Numbered from the stretch's first letter, positions 24,601 through 36,249 are shown. The stretch: DNA of 64,000 nucleotides from Tubulanus polymorphus (GCF_964204645.1 NC_134030.1:969855-1033854); one strand, 5' to 3'. Program-made: numbers and translations. The notes: generated by a model not told the origin, from the letters alone.

Positions 24601-27562
24601 GAACCCTGGATTCAGTTTCACAGTTCTGAACCCTGGATTCAGTTCTGCCATTCTGACCTAATTCAACTCCAGTGATAAACTTAGCTGAAAGAACTGATGA
24701 ACTGAGTCCTGTTGTTAATATAGGAGATTAGATTCTCTGATATTCTAATTTTTGCTGTGTTCAAATTGAAGGCTGCCCTATCGGCTCGCGTGGCGTCTCA
24801 GGATCGTAAAATGGCTCGATTAGAAGGCAAAATGAAACAAGAAACTCAGTCTAATTATCAGGGAACGTCTCCAAATAATGTAAGTACAGTGAGAGGACCA
24901 TCCCCTAATGAAACATCTTGCAGTAGATCCAGTTAAATCCTAATTTATTAGGATTTTTATTTACGGTTAATTTGTTTAAAATGTAACCATTAATGAAAAC
25001 ATTCTGAGTCCATGCTGCGATGATAATATCATAATGTTTCCTTGAGCTAGTGTAGTTTATTTCTACGTGACTATATCCAAATATTCATCTTCAGGAATAT
25101 TTGATAGCAGTTTGGAGCTGACTATTGGGATATAGTTGAAACGTTGAGTACTAGCTTAAGTAACCATTTTGTATTAAGCTTGTTTGACCGAATCACTATT
25201 TGTTTGACTGTATCGCAATAAGACATGAAAGTAGAAACATTGAGTTGTATTTATTATGATAGAACTGTATTCAGGATTTCACCGCTGGTCGAACGGAACA
25301 AATAGAAGTTTTACAAGATTCAATCCGTCAACTGCGTTATAATCTACCGCACGATGAACGCAACCAGGTGGCGCTAGATACTCTAGAACATACTCTATCT
25401 AATATACTGACTAGATACAGCCATATACAGTCTACACAATCTAAACAAGTAAGTTTTAGAAATACCCTCCCAGTAATTCAGGATCCAGTTCTACAGTTCC
25501 ACTGTTCAGGGTCCAGTTCCACAGTTCTGGATCCAGTTCCACAGTTCTGAACCAAGTTCCACAGTTCTGGATCCAGTTCCACAGTTCTGAACCCAGTTCC
25601 ACAGTTCTGAATCCAGTTCCACAGTTCAAGGACTCAGTTCCACAGTTCTGAACACAGTTCCACAGTTCTGGATCCAGTTCCACAGTTCTAAACCCAGTTC
25701 CACAGTTCTGAACCCAGTTCCACAGTTCTGAACTCAGTTCCACAGTTCTGGCTCTAGTTCGAAAGCTTTGAATTGTTAATAGTTTTAATATAAGGTAAAA
25801 CGACTGTTTAACTGGGTTCTGAGTTTCGTCTATATAACTTTCAGTTCAAATAACATTATTGTTACATTATTGATTTTTAGAATAACAGTGGTGACGCCCT
25901 CTATAGTAGTAGTAGTGTACTAGATGGAAGGTCGTCGTCTGCAGCTGCGTCTGTGATGTCATCGATGATGTTCGATTACGATCGTTTAGATAATGGGAAT
26001 AACACGTTAGATCACAATTCCACTAAAATACTCTATTTCTCTGATCACACTGTTACACCATTCATGTGTACAATACCTAAACGGTAAGACTAATCCCACT
26101 CTCCACTCCGTATTCTCCACTCCCCCACTCCCCCTCCCTACTCCCCCCCTCGCTGCTGGCAATGTATCCCACCCTGAATTAGCCATTCATGTGTACTGTA
26201 CCTAAACATTAAGATTGATCCCACTCTCCACTCCTCACTCTCCACTCCATACTCTCCACTCTCCCCTCTCACTGCTGGCAATGTATCCCACCCTGAATTA
26301 GCCAATACTCCACTCTGGCAGATCTGGGGGCAAAGCCTTCATCCAGTTGAGCGGTCTTCCGCAAAGTGCTGATGAAAAACTAACCTACTAAATGATTGAA
26401 ATATTTTATATTTCCAATGTAATTCTCTGACCAGAAATTCCACAGGTATTACATGAAAACGCATCTCAATTTGGTGCCCGCTCGGATCAGTTGCACTTCT
26501 CGAAATCAACCTACGGGCCCTCACTTAAAATACGGGTACTATGTCTATCCCCAGGCTCCTATACCTGAATTATGTATTTTGATGTATCTTTTACAGATTA
26601 GGTTTGGTAACATTGAAAGATTTCAAACAAATCTACGACAGACAAGGAAATTTTAGATATCATTTCAAATCGTTGGATCCAGAATTTGGAACCGTTAAAG
26701 AAGAGGTAATTAATTAACATAAATTAACATAAATTATAGACCATCCAATTATTCAATCCTTGAATAAAGAAGAGGTAATTAATTAACATAAATTATAGAC
26801 CATCCAATTATTCAATCATTGAATAAAAAAGAGGTAATTAATTAACATAAATTATAGACCATCCAATTACTCAATCATTAAATAAAGAAGAGGTAATTAA
26901 TTAACATAAATTATAGACCATCCAATTACTCAATCATTAAATAAAGAAGAGGTAATTAATTAACATAAATTATAGACCATCCAATTACTCAATCATTAAA
27001 TAAAGAAGAGGTAATTAATTAACATAAATTATAGACCATCCAATTACTCAATCATTAAATAAAGAAGAGGTAATTAATTAACATAAATTATAGACCATCC
27101 AATTACTCAATCATTAAATAAAGAAGAGGTAATTAATTAACATAAATTATAGACCATCCAATTATTCAATCATTAAATAAAGAAGAGGTAATTAATTAAC
27201 ATAAATTATAGACCATCCAATTATTCAATCATTAAATAAAGAAGAGGTAATTAATTAACATAAATTATAGACCATCCAATTATTCAATCATTGAATAAAA
27301 AAGAGGTAATTAATTAACATAAATTATAGACCATCCAATTACTCAATCATTAAATAAAGAAGAGGTAATTAATTAACATAAATTATAGACCATCCAATTA
27401 TTCAATCATTAAATTAACATAAATTATAAACATCCGATTACTCTCACATTAGTTCAGGATTTAGAAGTTATTGATATATTTTTATAGATCAGCAATGATG
27501 ATGATATTTTGCCCGGTTGGGAAGGTAAAATCGTCGCGTGGATTGAAGAGGATCACGGTTAG
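12561..27562 (+). CDS. DIXDC1: Dixin (DIX domain containing 1), Wnt/Dishevelled pathway protein
   Basis: Cytoplasmic regulator that binds Dishevelled and Axin through its DIX domain and actin through its CH domain. Body exons: 17557-17692, 18216-18341, 18670-18809, 19187-19299, 20481-20713, 21335-21462, 22056-22130, 22222-22326, 22929-23033, 23641-23694, 23955-23996, 24076-24180, 24772-24879, 25275-25448, 25881-26083, 26597-26705 and 27488-27562 (stop TAG). Every junction is GT/AG and in phase. With MDVQ the protein is 680 residues; human long form is about 683. Order: calponin-homology domain (about 5-115; [35 protein letters not shown]), Ser-rich linker (about 177-255), coiled coil (about 265-495), linker, DIX domain (about 601-680; [35 protein letters not shown]). 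Introns are unusually rich in minisatellites. Identity is very sure; the 5' start is uncertain. Confidence 0.94.
13125..13324 (-). mobile_element. tRNA-derived SINE with 11-bp target-site duplication
   Basis: About 200 bp. On the minus strand the head reads as a type II (Ser/Leu-like) tRNA, with A box TGGCCGAGTTGG and B box GGTTCAAACCC. It is followed by an unrelated body and a short A tail. The 11-base direct repeat AAACCATAAGT flanks it at 13114-13124 and 13325-13335, which proves target-primed insertion. It lies in the first dixin intron. Confidence 0.88.
15566..15660. repeat. CTG/CCG trinucleotide tract
   Basis: Interrupted GCTGCTGCC repeats in the first dixin intron. The open frame here encodes only an alanine run. 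Confidence 0.8.
17100..17225. mobile_element. Palindromic element, AACTAGTTTA family, dixin intron
   Basis: The arms GATGCGAGCTTTTGCTACTA and TTAGTAGCTAAAACTTGC are inverted, with CTTCAT.../...GATGAAG in the interior. Confidence 0.5.
18060..18175. mobile_element. Palindromic element, GATGATTTAACAGTTTA family, copy 1
   Basis: Inverted arms GATTTAACAGTTTATTCTGA and TCAGCGTAAACTGTTGAACC in a dixin intron. The same family occurs in the dixin 3' UTR. Confidence 0.6.
19361..20147. repeat. 31-bp minisatellite, about 25 copies
   Basis: Nearly identical units containing GATATCAGAATTCAGATTTC with few substitutions (GAGAGTG/GAGAGCG). Units abut without spacers. It lies in the dixin intron between the exons ending at 19299 and starting at 20481. 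Confidence 0.95.
20745..21095. repeat. CT-rich low-complexity tract
   Basis: CCCTCCCT / CTCTCT pyrimidine-rich stretch directly after the dixin exon ending at 20713. Confidence 0.8.
21493..21850. repeat. Tandem array derived from the CTTAAG palindrome
   Basis: About six to seven 47-bp copies containing TTGGTTCTATAACCAATCTA and AACTTAAGACCAGTCTAAGC, which are internal parts of the CTTAAG family. It lies in a dixin intron. Confidence 0.75.
23050..23182. repeat. G-rich 20-bp array
   Basis: GATTGGGGTCAGGGTGGGGG units, with four or more G runs each, right after the dixin exon ending at 23033. Confidence 0.8.
23451..23570. mobile_element. Palindromic element, GTTCCACAGT family (dixin intron)
   Basis: The inverted ends GGACCCAGTTCCACAGTTGT and ACTGTGGAACCGG flank AACTCTGAGTTA-type inner repeats. 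A relative lies at 32771-32879. Confidence 0.65.
24255..24655. repeat. 27-bp minisatellite, about 15 copies
   Basis: CAGTTCCACAGTTCTGAACC plus CTGGATT. Because 27 is a multiple of three, it leaves long open frames on both strands. It lies in a dixin intron. Confidence 0.93.
25480..25760. repeat. GTTCCACAGTTCTG minisatellite in a second dixin intron
   Basis: About 13 copies of a 20-21 bp unit, the same core as 24255-24655 with different joining bases. Confidence 0.9.
26696..27415. repeat. 59-bp array that copies a splice donor
   Basis: About 12 units, each with TAAAGAAGAGGTAATT, the end of the dixin exon (26705) plus its donor. See findings. Confidence 0.93.
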
Positions 27563-27782
27563 CCGACGGTGACCTGTAACTGATGACATTGTTGTGATAT
27601 GTTTAAACCGATGCTGTGTTATGCAGCTAGTTCGCTTTGCTCTGAATTCATTCCTATTCAAGAAACTGCGTTAACGCGATGAGTTTGAGAGTTGAGTTTG
27701 AGAGAGTTCATGTCAGCTCTACTAGTAGTTAACATGACTGATAGAGATACTGATATTAATCTCAGTATTACAAAGTTATTGA

Positions 27783-27906
27783 TCAAAAGCCACAGTTCAT
27801 GATAAACAGTTTATTTTGATAGTTTCTTTCCTTTTCTTTGATGATGAAGTTTTACACTCAAAACTATCAGAATAAACTGTTAAATCATCAACTGTAGATT
27901 TTGCTC
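27783..27906. mobile_element. Palindromic element, GATGATTTAACAGTTTA family, copy 2
   Basis: Arms CAGTTTATTTTGATAGTTT and AAACTATCAGAATAAACTG would fold into a long hairpin in the dixin 3' UTR. Confidence 0.6.
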
Positions 27907-28575
27907 GATCTACTAAGAAGAGTTTGCGAGTTTTCTAACGAGATTTTCGTCAGTTCTCTAGGAGTTTAAGACGAGTTTTCTTGGATGTCTGATGTGCCAA
28001 ATATAATGTACTTACAGTCTACATGCAAAAAACATAAACATAATATTGCAAGGCGTTGTTGCGCAATGCTTGTGGATTTATTGATCGATGTTATATCGAA
28101 TTGATTAAACGTAAAATCCTTCCTCGTTCTAAATAATTCATTCCAATGTAAATAATATTCACTGAATATCAATATGTCTCGATGTTTTTGTTTTGAACTG
28201 TTATTGATCGCTGTATGATTCTATAATTGAGATTTTAACTTAAAAAATTCTTGTTCGCTAGGTGTAAATATGTGGAGAATGTGTGGGGGTGAGAGAGGGG
28301 GAGGAGGGGGTGACAGAGGGGAAGGAGGGGGCTTTGAGATTGAGGGAGGGATGAAAGGGGGCTTTTTAAATCAATTTATTTTTTTAGTTTATTCATGAAT
28401 GCCTTGATTGTATGAATTTAGTTTTACCGGTTTAAAATATCATCAATCTGTTCAGAGTTTGGGTTTAAGTAAAATGCGCATGTCTTTTTATTGTTTCAAC
28501 TTGAAAATTATTTTTATCATATATAAATATGATGATTGTATTGAGGCTGTATTTGCAAAAAGATTTTTGTTTTCG

Positions 28576-28581
28576 AATAAA
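28576..28581 (+). terminator. Polyadenylation signal AATAAA of dixin
   Basis: Canonical hexamer about 1 kb past the dixin stop codon, inside AT-rich sequence, with a GT-rich stretch (GTGTGGTTGTTCC) about 25 bases further on, as expected of a downstream element. Confidence 0.55.
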
Positions 28582-28606
28582 TGTTTAATACAATGTATTT
28601 AACAGT

Positions 28607-29555
28607 GTGGTTGTTCCTTTTTGTTACCGCTAGGGGGATCTGACCTTGTATAGCTGCTGCCCCCTACTGGCATCTATAGAAACAAGAATGACTTGTATAT
28701 CCGGCTGCTGATCCGGGTAGCGATGGCGAGTACTGCTTAGATATGAATATATTTATTGTAACTATTGCCATGCACCGCAGCCATGGATCACTTGAGGGCG
28801 CAGTCTTGGGGGGGGGGGGTCCACCGCCGCCCCCAGAGAGATGTTTGAATATAATACACATTACATGAATGTGTTTTCATTCCATGGCCCAGCGACAACA
28901 GAAATACTCTAAACCAATCCCCCATTCGACAAAAAGATGATCGGATTCCTTGGTCACTTTAAATCACCGGTGTAGACTCGTCAGCATGTTGCGCGTTCTC
29001 AACACGTGCAGTGCATCAGCGAAACTGTCATCATTGGAAAGATTAATATGGGAGATGCGTAAAATAATTCTAACATATAGCCACACACTGACGTGGAGAA
29101 CAACTAATAAGTTTAAAACCCACTACACGACGATGATCTCGAGTGAGAGTTCGACGTTGTGTACGTACTTTGATTTTAATTCTTAATGATTAAAATTCGC
29201 CTTCAATCTCTTAAATTCTGAATATAGTCGGTTTTAAACTTATAATTTGAACAAATATAATTGGACATCGATACAACGACACGTGTTGGAACATGACACT
29301 GAAAGTTGTTGCACAAAATCACGGTAATGACACTCTGGGAAGCTCGTTTTAGAATCTAGAACATTTTAATGATGGATCAGATGTCGCTTGTCACAAATAA
29401 TTGGTGGTTGAAAAATGTTGAATTCTAGAATTGCTGGAGGAAAGCAAATGATACAAATCATAAACGTTAGTTTAATCTCTCCACACTGAGTAGGGAAGGA
29501 ATTCCGTTCGTTGCATTTTGGTGAAGATTGCATCGTGATGTTGTAGTCCGGTAGA
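28607..29555. other. Spacer between dixin and the GRL101-like receptor
   Basis: About 950 bp holding a G run (about 28808-28820) and otherwise unique AT-rich sequence. The receptor promoter and any 5' UTR exon would lie here; I see no certain core promoter element. Confidence 0.5.
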
Positions 29556-32500
29556 ATGGAACAGCGACTGAGAGCGTGGTTTATAGCGTCGCTGATCGTC
29601 TGTCAAGTTCGCATCGCACACGCTGATCGCGCGGACTCAACCGAGGAATCGTCTGTGATGGTTACTTCGTCTTGTAACAATACTTGGTACCCGGTCGATT
29701 CTAAGTCCGGTTACATCGTTTCACCGAATTATCCGTTGTTAACGCGCGGTGTTGACTGTGGTTGGTTCATCAACTGCTCTTTACCGGGAACTTTTCACGT
29801 CCAAGTTTACTTCAATATTGAGCCGTCAATATTCTGTAGTGATAACTACCTTCTCGTCGGTGAGTCCGATAACAGATTCTGCGGCGATGGAAAACATGAA
29901 ATCAGTCGCAAAGATTCGATCTCGTTGATGTTTAGGACTAAGGTCGATGGTGCGCGGGATAGTCGAGTTTATATCATATATCGCCATGAACGAAGCCGAT
30001 TGAAAATTAGTCACAAATGCAGCAATTATTATGTCCAATTGACTAAATTGCCAACATCGTGGGGATACAAATACAACATAGGCCTGCTAAGGAATTGCCG
30101 GCTGTTCTTGGAATGGGTCGGGATGCCAGATGATTTTGGTTTTAATTTGACTTTCACGGAAGTAGATTTCAGGGAACGCTCAATTTCGGTGACGGCAGCT
30201 AAAATCTACGACGGATGGAACAGCAGCAGTGAACCTATAGGTCTTATACGAGAACAAACCGGACATCCACCTTCATCATTCTATACTAAAACGAATAAAG
30301 CCATTTTATCTTCGACAAATCCTCAACAGTATCTTCGATCAGTGCTGTTAATTCAGATGTATAAAATATCAGATTGGAACGTCTCTAATCCGTTAATTCA
30401 AATCTCTAATAATCAGTCTGGAGTGCTCATTCCTGATGACAACAGTTTACACGTAATAACTCGATCAAAACACTTACACTGCTGGTCTATCACAGTGCAA
30501 GTGTTACAGTACGTCGTCTTCAACTGGACACGTGATCTCAGCACATCCGGTGATGTCATTGGTATATATAAACTAGAAGGGTTACGCGTTGTAGGAACTG
30601 ATATTTTACTCGGTTACAACCACCTGGAATCACTGAGTGTCAAATCTGAAGGCTTTCTCGTCGTACTGTGCGTTCTTTTAAGAGATGAAGTTATTATGTC
30701 GATCGTAGAAATATTTTACAAAGTAAATTCGCTATCGATAGATGATTTGGATGTTTCCAAATCGACGGTAAGTATTTCATAAGTTATCAAAAGATTTCAG
30801 ATAGTTATTTCCATGAATTAAATTGCGTTAAAAGAATTGACTTCTATGATCAAAATGAAAATAGAATTTCTAATATAGGTAGCTATAACGTAGGTTATAA
30901 ATGTTGAATTTCTAAAAGCTATGCTCCAATTCAAACTGTTGTTGATATTCATACTTACAAATAAATACAACGAGACAAGTAGTACTTTATAAGTGTAACT
31001 AGTTTAGCACGAACTTGCGCTACTATAGCTTCATCAGGCGAATGAGTGAATGAGATGTGACGTGTTTGACAGAGAGTGAGCACAAACCTGAACACAGACA
31101 CTATAGTAGCAGCTTCATCGGGAAAATGAGTCGAGTTCATGTAGAAACAATGCAGTATTTCAAAGGGCATTCCGTCCTGTGTTTCTCCAATGAATTTACT
31201 CATTCGCCTGATCAAGCTACCCTATATTAGTAACGAAAGCTCGTGCGTCTAATAAACTAGTCACACCTATAAATTACTATCCATCTCGTTGTTTCTATTC
31301 TACACCCGGTTAACACCAGGCTACTTTAAGAATGTATTTCAATATGAATGTTTATAATGTGATAATTGACGATGGAATTATTACAGATCCAGATCCCCAA
31401 TGAATGCAGGTACTCATACGCACTATTGCCGTTGCTGAATAGAAAAACGTTCACGTATCGGGTGACTACACATCGGTTGAAATGGCGAGTGGATATCACC
31501 GAAAAACAATTCGAACTTACCGTCTTATCAGGAAACTGTGAGCGAGCTGGATTTTACATATACGACGGTGGTAATTTCACAGCTAGACGTTACGGTCCGT
31601 ATTGTCCAGGTTTGAACAGATACGACCGCAACATCGTCAGTCTGATTACATCAGGTGGACCGGTTACTGTGTTAGCATACGCTTATAACTGGGACGGTCA
31701 GTTAACAATCCATAAGAAACTTTCGCAATGTATCATGTTTCAACCTACTGACTGTGACGGGTATGTTTTGAAGGAGGGAGAAAGTCAGATCAATATGACG
31801 TCACACTGTGTCGTGATAACACCTGAAAACCGGCGCCTTCCTTTGAGAAAAATTTATATATTATCAGAACACGAATATCAAATTGCCGAATGTCTCCCGG
31901 AACATGTAACCTATTTATCGTGCAATATGGATATCAGAGCGAGCCTTATCAAAGGTGATACAATCAAGAGAAATTTAGTATTAAACGAGGTTACATTAAA
32001 AAGTTCTTATTCATTTTTGGGTAATCCCCTAATACTGAAACTGAGACAAAAGTGCCTGGAAGTTAAAAAGAAGCCTGACAGGGCAAACGACTTGTGTGGA
32101 CTGATACAGTCACCGAACTACCCGGCACCCGCGGGTTCCACTGTTCAGACTAAATACTATGCGGTTTATTATAAATATGATTATAGACGATTTCGTTACT
32201 ACAGATTCATGATAAAATACTTTGAACCGATTGAATGCGTTAAAAGATCCCGACTTGATAAAGATCCAGTCTTGTTCGTAGAACGTATGAAAGATGTCGA
32301 ACACACTCTAACAATCTGTGGACGTCACTCGGGGCATACGCTTTTTAGTCTTTCGAGTTATGAACATAATTTCCGAGTGAAAGACAGAATCCCAACGTTT
32401 CAAATACAATATGTTCTTGAGGAATCGTTACCAATAAAAGAGTCCGACAATGAGTGTGAAGTTGCTTTTCTAGATTCGGGAATTTCCTGCATAAAATATA

Positions 32501-35500
32501 TCAGAGATAAACGTCTGAATTGGGAGAACGCTGAATTGTATTGTAGACAGAAGTACGCGGGGCATCTACTCAGTATCAACTCAGAACAGGAGATGATTTC
32601 TATTAAAACATTATTCGCTACGAAACTACTTCTTGATGCATATTCACAGGAAGCGCTTATAATGATGATTGGATTGAAACTACAGGTAAATTATATCAAA
32701 TAAGGATGTAAAATGCAGGTTTCGTTATATATGATATAAATCGACGACACATTACCTACACTTTCAAAATTCTGGACCCAGCTCCGCAGATGTGAGTTAA
32801 GATTTGGTTCAGAGTTTACACATTGAAAATGAACTGATTTTAAATCAGAGCTTACTCACAACTGTGGAACTGATCTGAGAATTTATAACTAAGGATCCCA
32901 TGATTTTCGATATCACGATTTCACAATATTGTTTGTACTTATTATATTATGTTCTATTCTAGTTGAAAACTGGTAATTATTTATGGTCTGACGGGAAACC
33001 GATGAGTTATACAGAGTGGTATATACCTACAAATAACGACACGATACCAGAAGTTATTCAAGGATTGATATCTCCTTTAAGAAAACAACCAGTGAGTAAC
33101 GTTAATATGCCGTGTACGGCGATGATACTGAATAATCCACGAGGATCAGCGAACTGGATTAGATTTCCCTGCGGAATCGAAGAGGTTCACACGAGTTTCA
33201 TTTGTGAATCGGAAATAGTTGACAATAAAACTCGAAGGAAACTAGAAGTTGAGACATCAAATTCTACAAATCAAGACAAACTTTTTCCACGGGAAACTGC
33301 ATTTAAAACCACAAGTTTCGATGACTCGAGTTGTACGATTGGTTGGGTAAGCATGAATAAACGATGCATTCAAATATTGACGGACTGGAACAAACATCGC
33401 TCATTAGATATAGATAGTGCGACAGAAATGTGTCGTGGCATCCGTGGTGAAATAGGCGCAATAGTAAGTCACACTGATATAGAAATTATAAACTTAATAC
33501 AAACATTTCACTATCAACATCAATATGGCTCAATACTGGCGATGGCTGCTAATGGTGGACTGCTGGTTATAAATCCAATAATCACTAGAGATGAAATTAC
33601 TCATGTTCAATCAGTTAAATGGACGATTAATCGGTTTGAAAATGTAACAGATACAGCGCATTCTGTTTTGTGTTCTTACAATGTAACTGGTGAAGAGTTA
33701 GCTTCTATAAGCGGTTGTAAATCGTGGCAGTTTAAATGTAACGATCAAAGATGTATCAGCGACCATCGCGTATGTGACACCAGAAATGACTGTCAACACG
33801 GTGAAGATGAACTTAATTGCTCGGACATCAATTTACATAGTCAGTTTCACTGCTCTGATGGTCAGGTTATATCAATCAGTGGTTTCTGTGATTTCATTCA
33901 GGACTGCGTGGATGGTTCTGATGAGAACTCGTGTTTTCATTCCGCATGTTTGTCCGAACAATTTCGCTGTAGCAGTGGTCAATGTGTGAGTAGGTTTAAA
34001 AGATGTGACGGAGTTACGAATTGTAAGGACGGCTCCGATGAGAAGGAATGCGCCGCTGAACTGTGTCAGGGATTTCTGTGTAACAGTGGAGACTGTATCA
34101 GTGTTCAGTTGTATCAGGATGGTGTCGTGGATTGCAGTGGAAGCCTAGAAGAGGATGAGTTAGTAACTATTGTTACAGTGAATCCTATGGTTCTTTGCAA
34201 CGATGGAAACCAATGTTCGACTAACTTCACAAATCTCTGCATAGAATCTGATGAACAAAGGTGTTCTTTCGATTCTCCTCATTGTTATTCAAGACGTCAC
34301 AGATGTATTCTAGAAAGAATGACGAATGGTTACCCAGTTTGTAGAAATCTTGAGCATGTATTGAGATGTGAAGAATTTGAATGTCCAGCTGGTACTGTGA
34401 AATGTCCAGCATCGTACTGTATACCAATCGGGCAGGTGTGCGATGGTCAATCAGATTGCCCTAATTCAGAAGATGAGCAAAACTGCGAGACATTTTCATG
34501 TCCAGGAATGTTTAAATGTGGTCAGGAAAATCGATGTATTCCACAATCCGAAGTTTGTGATGGTGTCGTAAATTGTAAACATACAATCGATGACGAGGCT
34601 TTCTGTAACGTCGCGTGTCCTAGAGGCTGTCAATGTCAAGGTCATCGGATTGATTGTGGAAATACTGGTTTATCAAATATAACTCGACTTTTCTCGGCAT
34701 CAACTCGAGTTTTAATTTTGTCCGATAACCACATTTTCGTGGATAAGTTGACGTTTGTTTCATACGGCTATCTGCGTATCCTCAACATCTCCTCAAATGA
34801 ATTAACTTTTATTCTACCAGAGTCGTTCAAAAATCTGCATAATCTACATACATTAGACCTTACACATAACAATATAACATTATTATCCGCGGATACATTC
34901 AACGGTTTGCATAGATTAAAAGAGTTATTCATAACTGAAAATCCAATTCGTTACTTGCAACCAGACAGTTTCCGAGGTTTGAGGTCACTCGAAATGTTGG
35001 ATCTTCATGGACTTCTGATATTGATGCTTTCTAAACATGTTTTTATGGGTTTATCTTCATTACAAACGTTGAATATCAGCAGTAACAGAATCAACTATAT
35101 TTCACTTTACGCATTTTCTGGCTTAACTTCACTTGTAAGTCTTGATATGATGCACAATTATAAAGTTATTTCTGCCAACAGAAATCTTTTCGACAATCTG
35201 ACATCGTTGGTCTCCCTGGCATCCGATGCTTACAAATTTTGCTGCATGGCTCCGAATGTTGACCAGTGCCTTCCCGAAGCTGATCAATTTTCCTCCTGTT
35301 CTGATCTGATGGGTAACACAGTCCTCAGAGCTATCATCTGGGTGATCGCTTCATTCAGTTTTTTCGCTAACGGAATCGTCATTTCTCTTCGTGTTCGAGC
35401 GATTCGATTCTCCTCCTCAAATCCATCCTCAGACATCATCATCATCAATGTTGCTGTGTGTGATTTTATGATGTCTATATATTTGTTTCTGATCGCTGGA

Positions 35501-36214
35501 ACCGATTACATTTATAAAGGTAACTACTTTCTCCATTCTGAATCATGGACGGACAGTTTGTTTTGTCGTCTTGCTGGAATCGTGGTGTCTATTTCTTGCG
35601 AAGGATCATTGACATTTTTGCTCGTCATGACGCGTCATAGATTTTCAAACATTGTTAATCCATTTTCTGGAAGTCCAATAACATCTCCGAGACATGTGTC
35701 CGTTATATGCTGTCTATGTTGGATTTACTTGTGCACTATTGCTACACTACCTCTTGTCCCTCTCCCTTATTTTGGACGTAACTTCTACGGAACTACAGGA
35801 GTTTGTTTACCTATGAATTTAATTTCAATTGATGTCAATGCCTGGCAATATTCATTCGTGATTTTTGCTGTATTTAACTCAGTCCTACTTGGTACAATAA
35901 TGGCAACTTACGCGCAAATGTACAGACTCGTTTCTGGAAGCAGGTCCGGTTCGGGCAGAGCTGATCCGACCGAACTGATTTTAGCACGCAGGAGTTTGGT
36001 GATAAATCTTTGTAATCTATTTTGCTGGATGCCGTTAATTACCGTTCAGGTTTGCGCAGTTTTCCGGGTAGAAATACCGAATCAAGTGGCGGCTTGGCTG
36101 GCGGTACTGTTCCTACCGATCAACTCGTCACTGAATCCCCTGCTTTACACAATACTGACTATCGATATGAAATCCATACTAGCTAAAACTAAACGCAGGC
36201 AACATAGGAAATAA
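29556..36214 (+). CDS. GRL101-like receptor: CUB / C-type lectin / LDLa / LRR / 7TM
   Basis: Predicted surface receptor of about 1920 residues in three phase-0 exons: 29556-30767, 31387-32685 and 32963-36214 (stop TAA). Domains in order: signal peptide (about 1-24); CUB-like modules (about 40-150, 160-270, and a clearer one near 638-745 with CGLIQSPNYP); C-type lectin domain split by intron 2 (about 760-917); a second degenerate lectin-like domain (about 961-1074); six LDLa repeats (about 1088-1388), four with six cysteines and SDE/EDE calcium sites, two lacking cysteines; a cysteine-rich LRR cap (CPRGCQCQGHRIDC, about 1389); about six LRRs; and a rhodopsin-type 7TM (about 1627-1910). TM7 keeps NPLLY; the DRY site reads TRH. 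LDLa plus LRR plus 7TM is the layout of snail GRL101 and the relaxin-receptor group. The ligand is unknown. Start chosen for the signal peptide. Confidence 0.9.
30768..31386 (+). other. Receptor intron 1
   Basis: Phase-0 intron (GTAAGT...TTACAG) between CUB-coding exons. It is nearly half occupied by a palindromic element at about 30990-31266. The small open frame on the other strand lies inside that element. Confidence 0.75.
30990..31266. mobile_element. Palindromic element, AACTAGTTTA family, receptor intron
   Basis: Outer arms GTGTAACTAGTTTA... and ...TAATAAACTAGTCACAC, with inner CTTCATCAGGCGAATGAGT / ACTCATTCGCCTGATCAAG arms. A shorter relative lies at about 17100-17225 in the first dixin intron. 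Confidence 0.65.
32771..32879. mobile_element. Palindromic element, GTTCCACAGT family (receptor intron 2)
   Basis: Left end GGACCCAGCTCCGCAG and right end CAACTGTGGAACTG are inverted, with the same inner GAGTTAAGATT / AATCAGAGCTTAC pattern as the dixin-intron copy. Confidence 0.6.
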
Positions 36215-36249
36215 TGAATGAATATCTTCATCTTTTAATTAATTAATTT

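Larger units (their letters stand above)
27563..28606 (+). other. DIXDC1: Dixin 3' UTR
   Basis: About 1 kb of AT-rich sequence after the dixin stop, with a palindromic element at 27783-27906, a G-rich patch at about 28270-28350, and a canonical AATAAA at 28576-28581 that most likely ends the transcript. Confidence 0.6.

Noticed and set aside
24212-24675. Three overlapping 137-149 residue frames
   Set aside because: Produced by the 27-bp minisatellite inside a dixin intron; no codon constraint.
32963-36214. A separate gene starting at 32963
   Set aside because: The base triplet there is TTG after a splice acceptor, in the middle of a lectin domain; it is exon 3 of the receptor.
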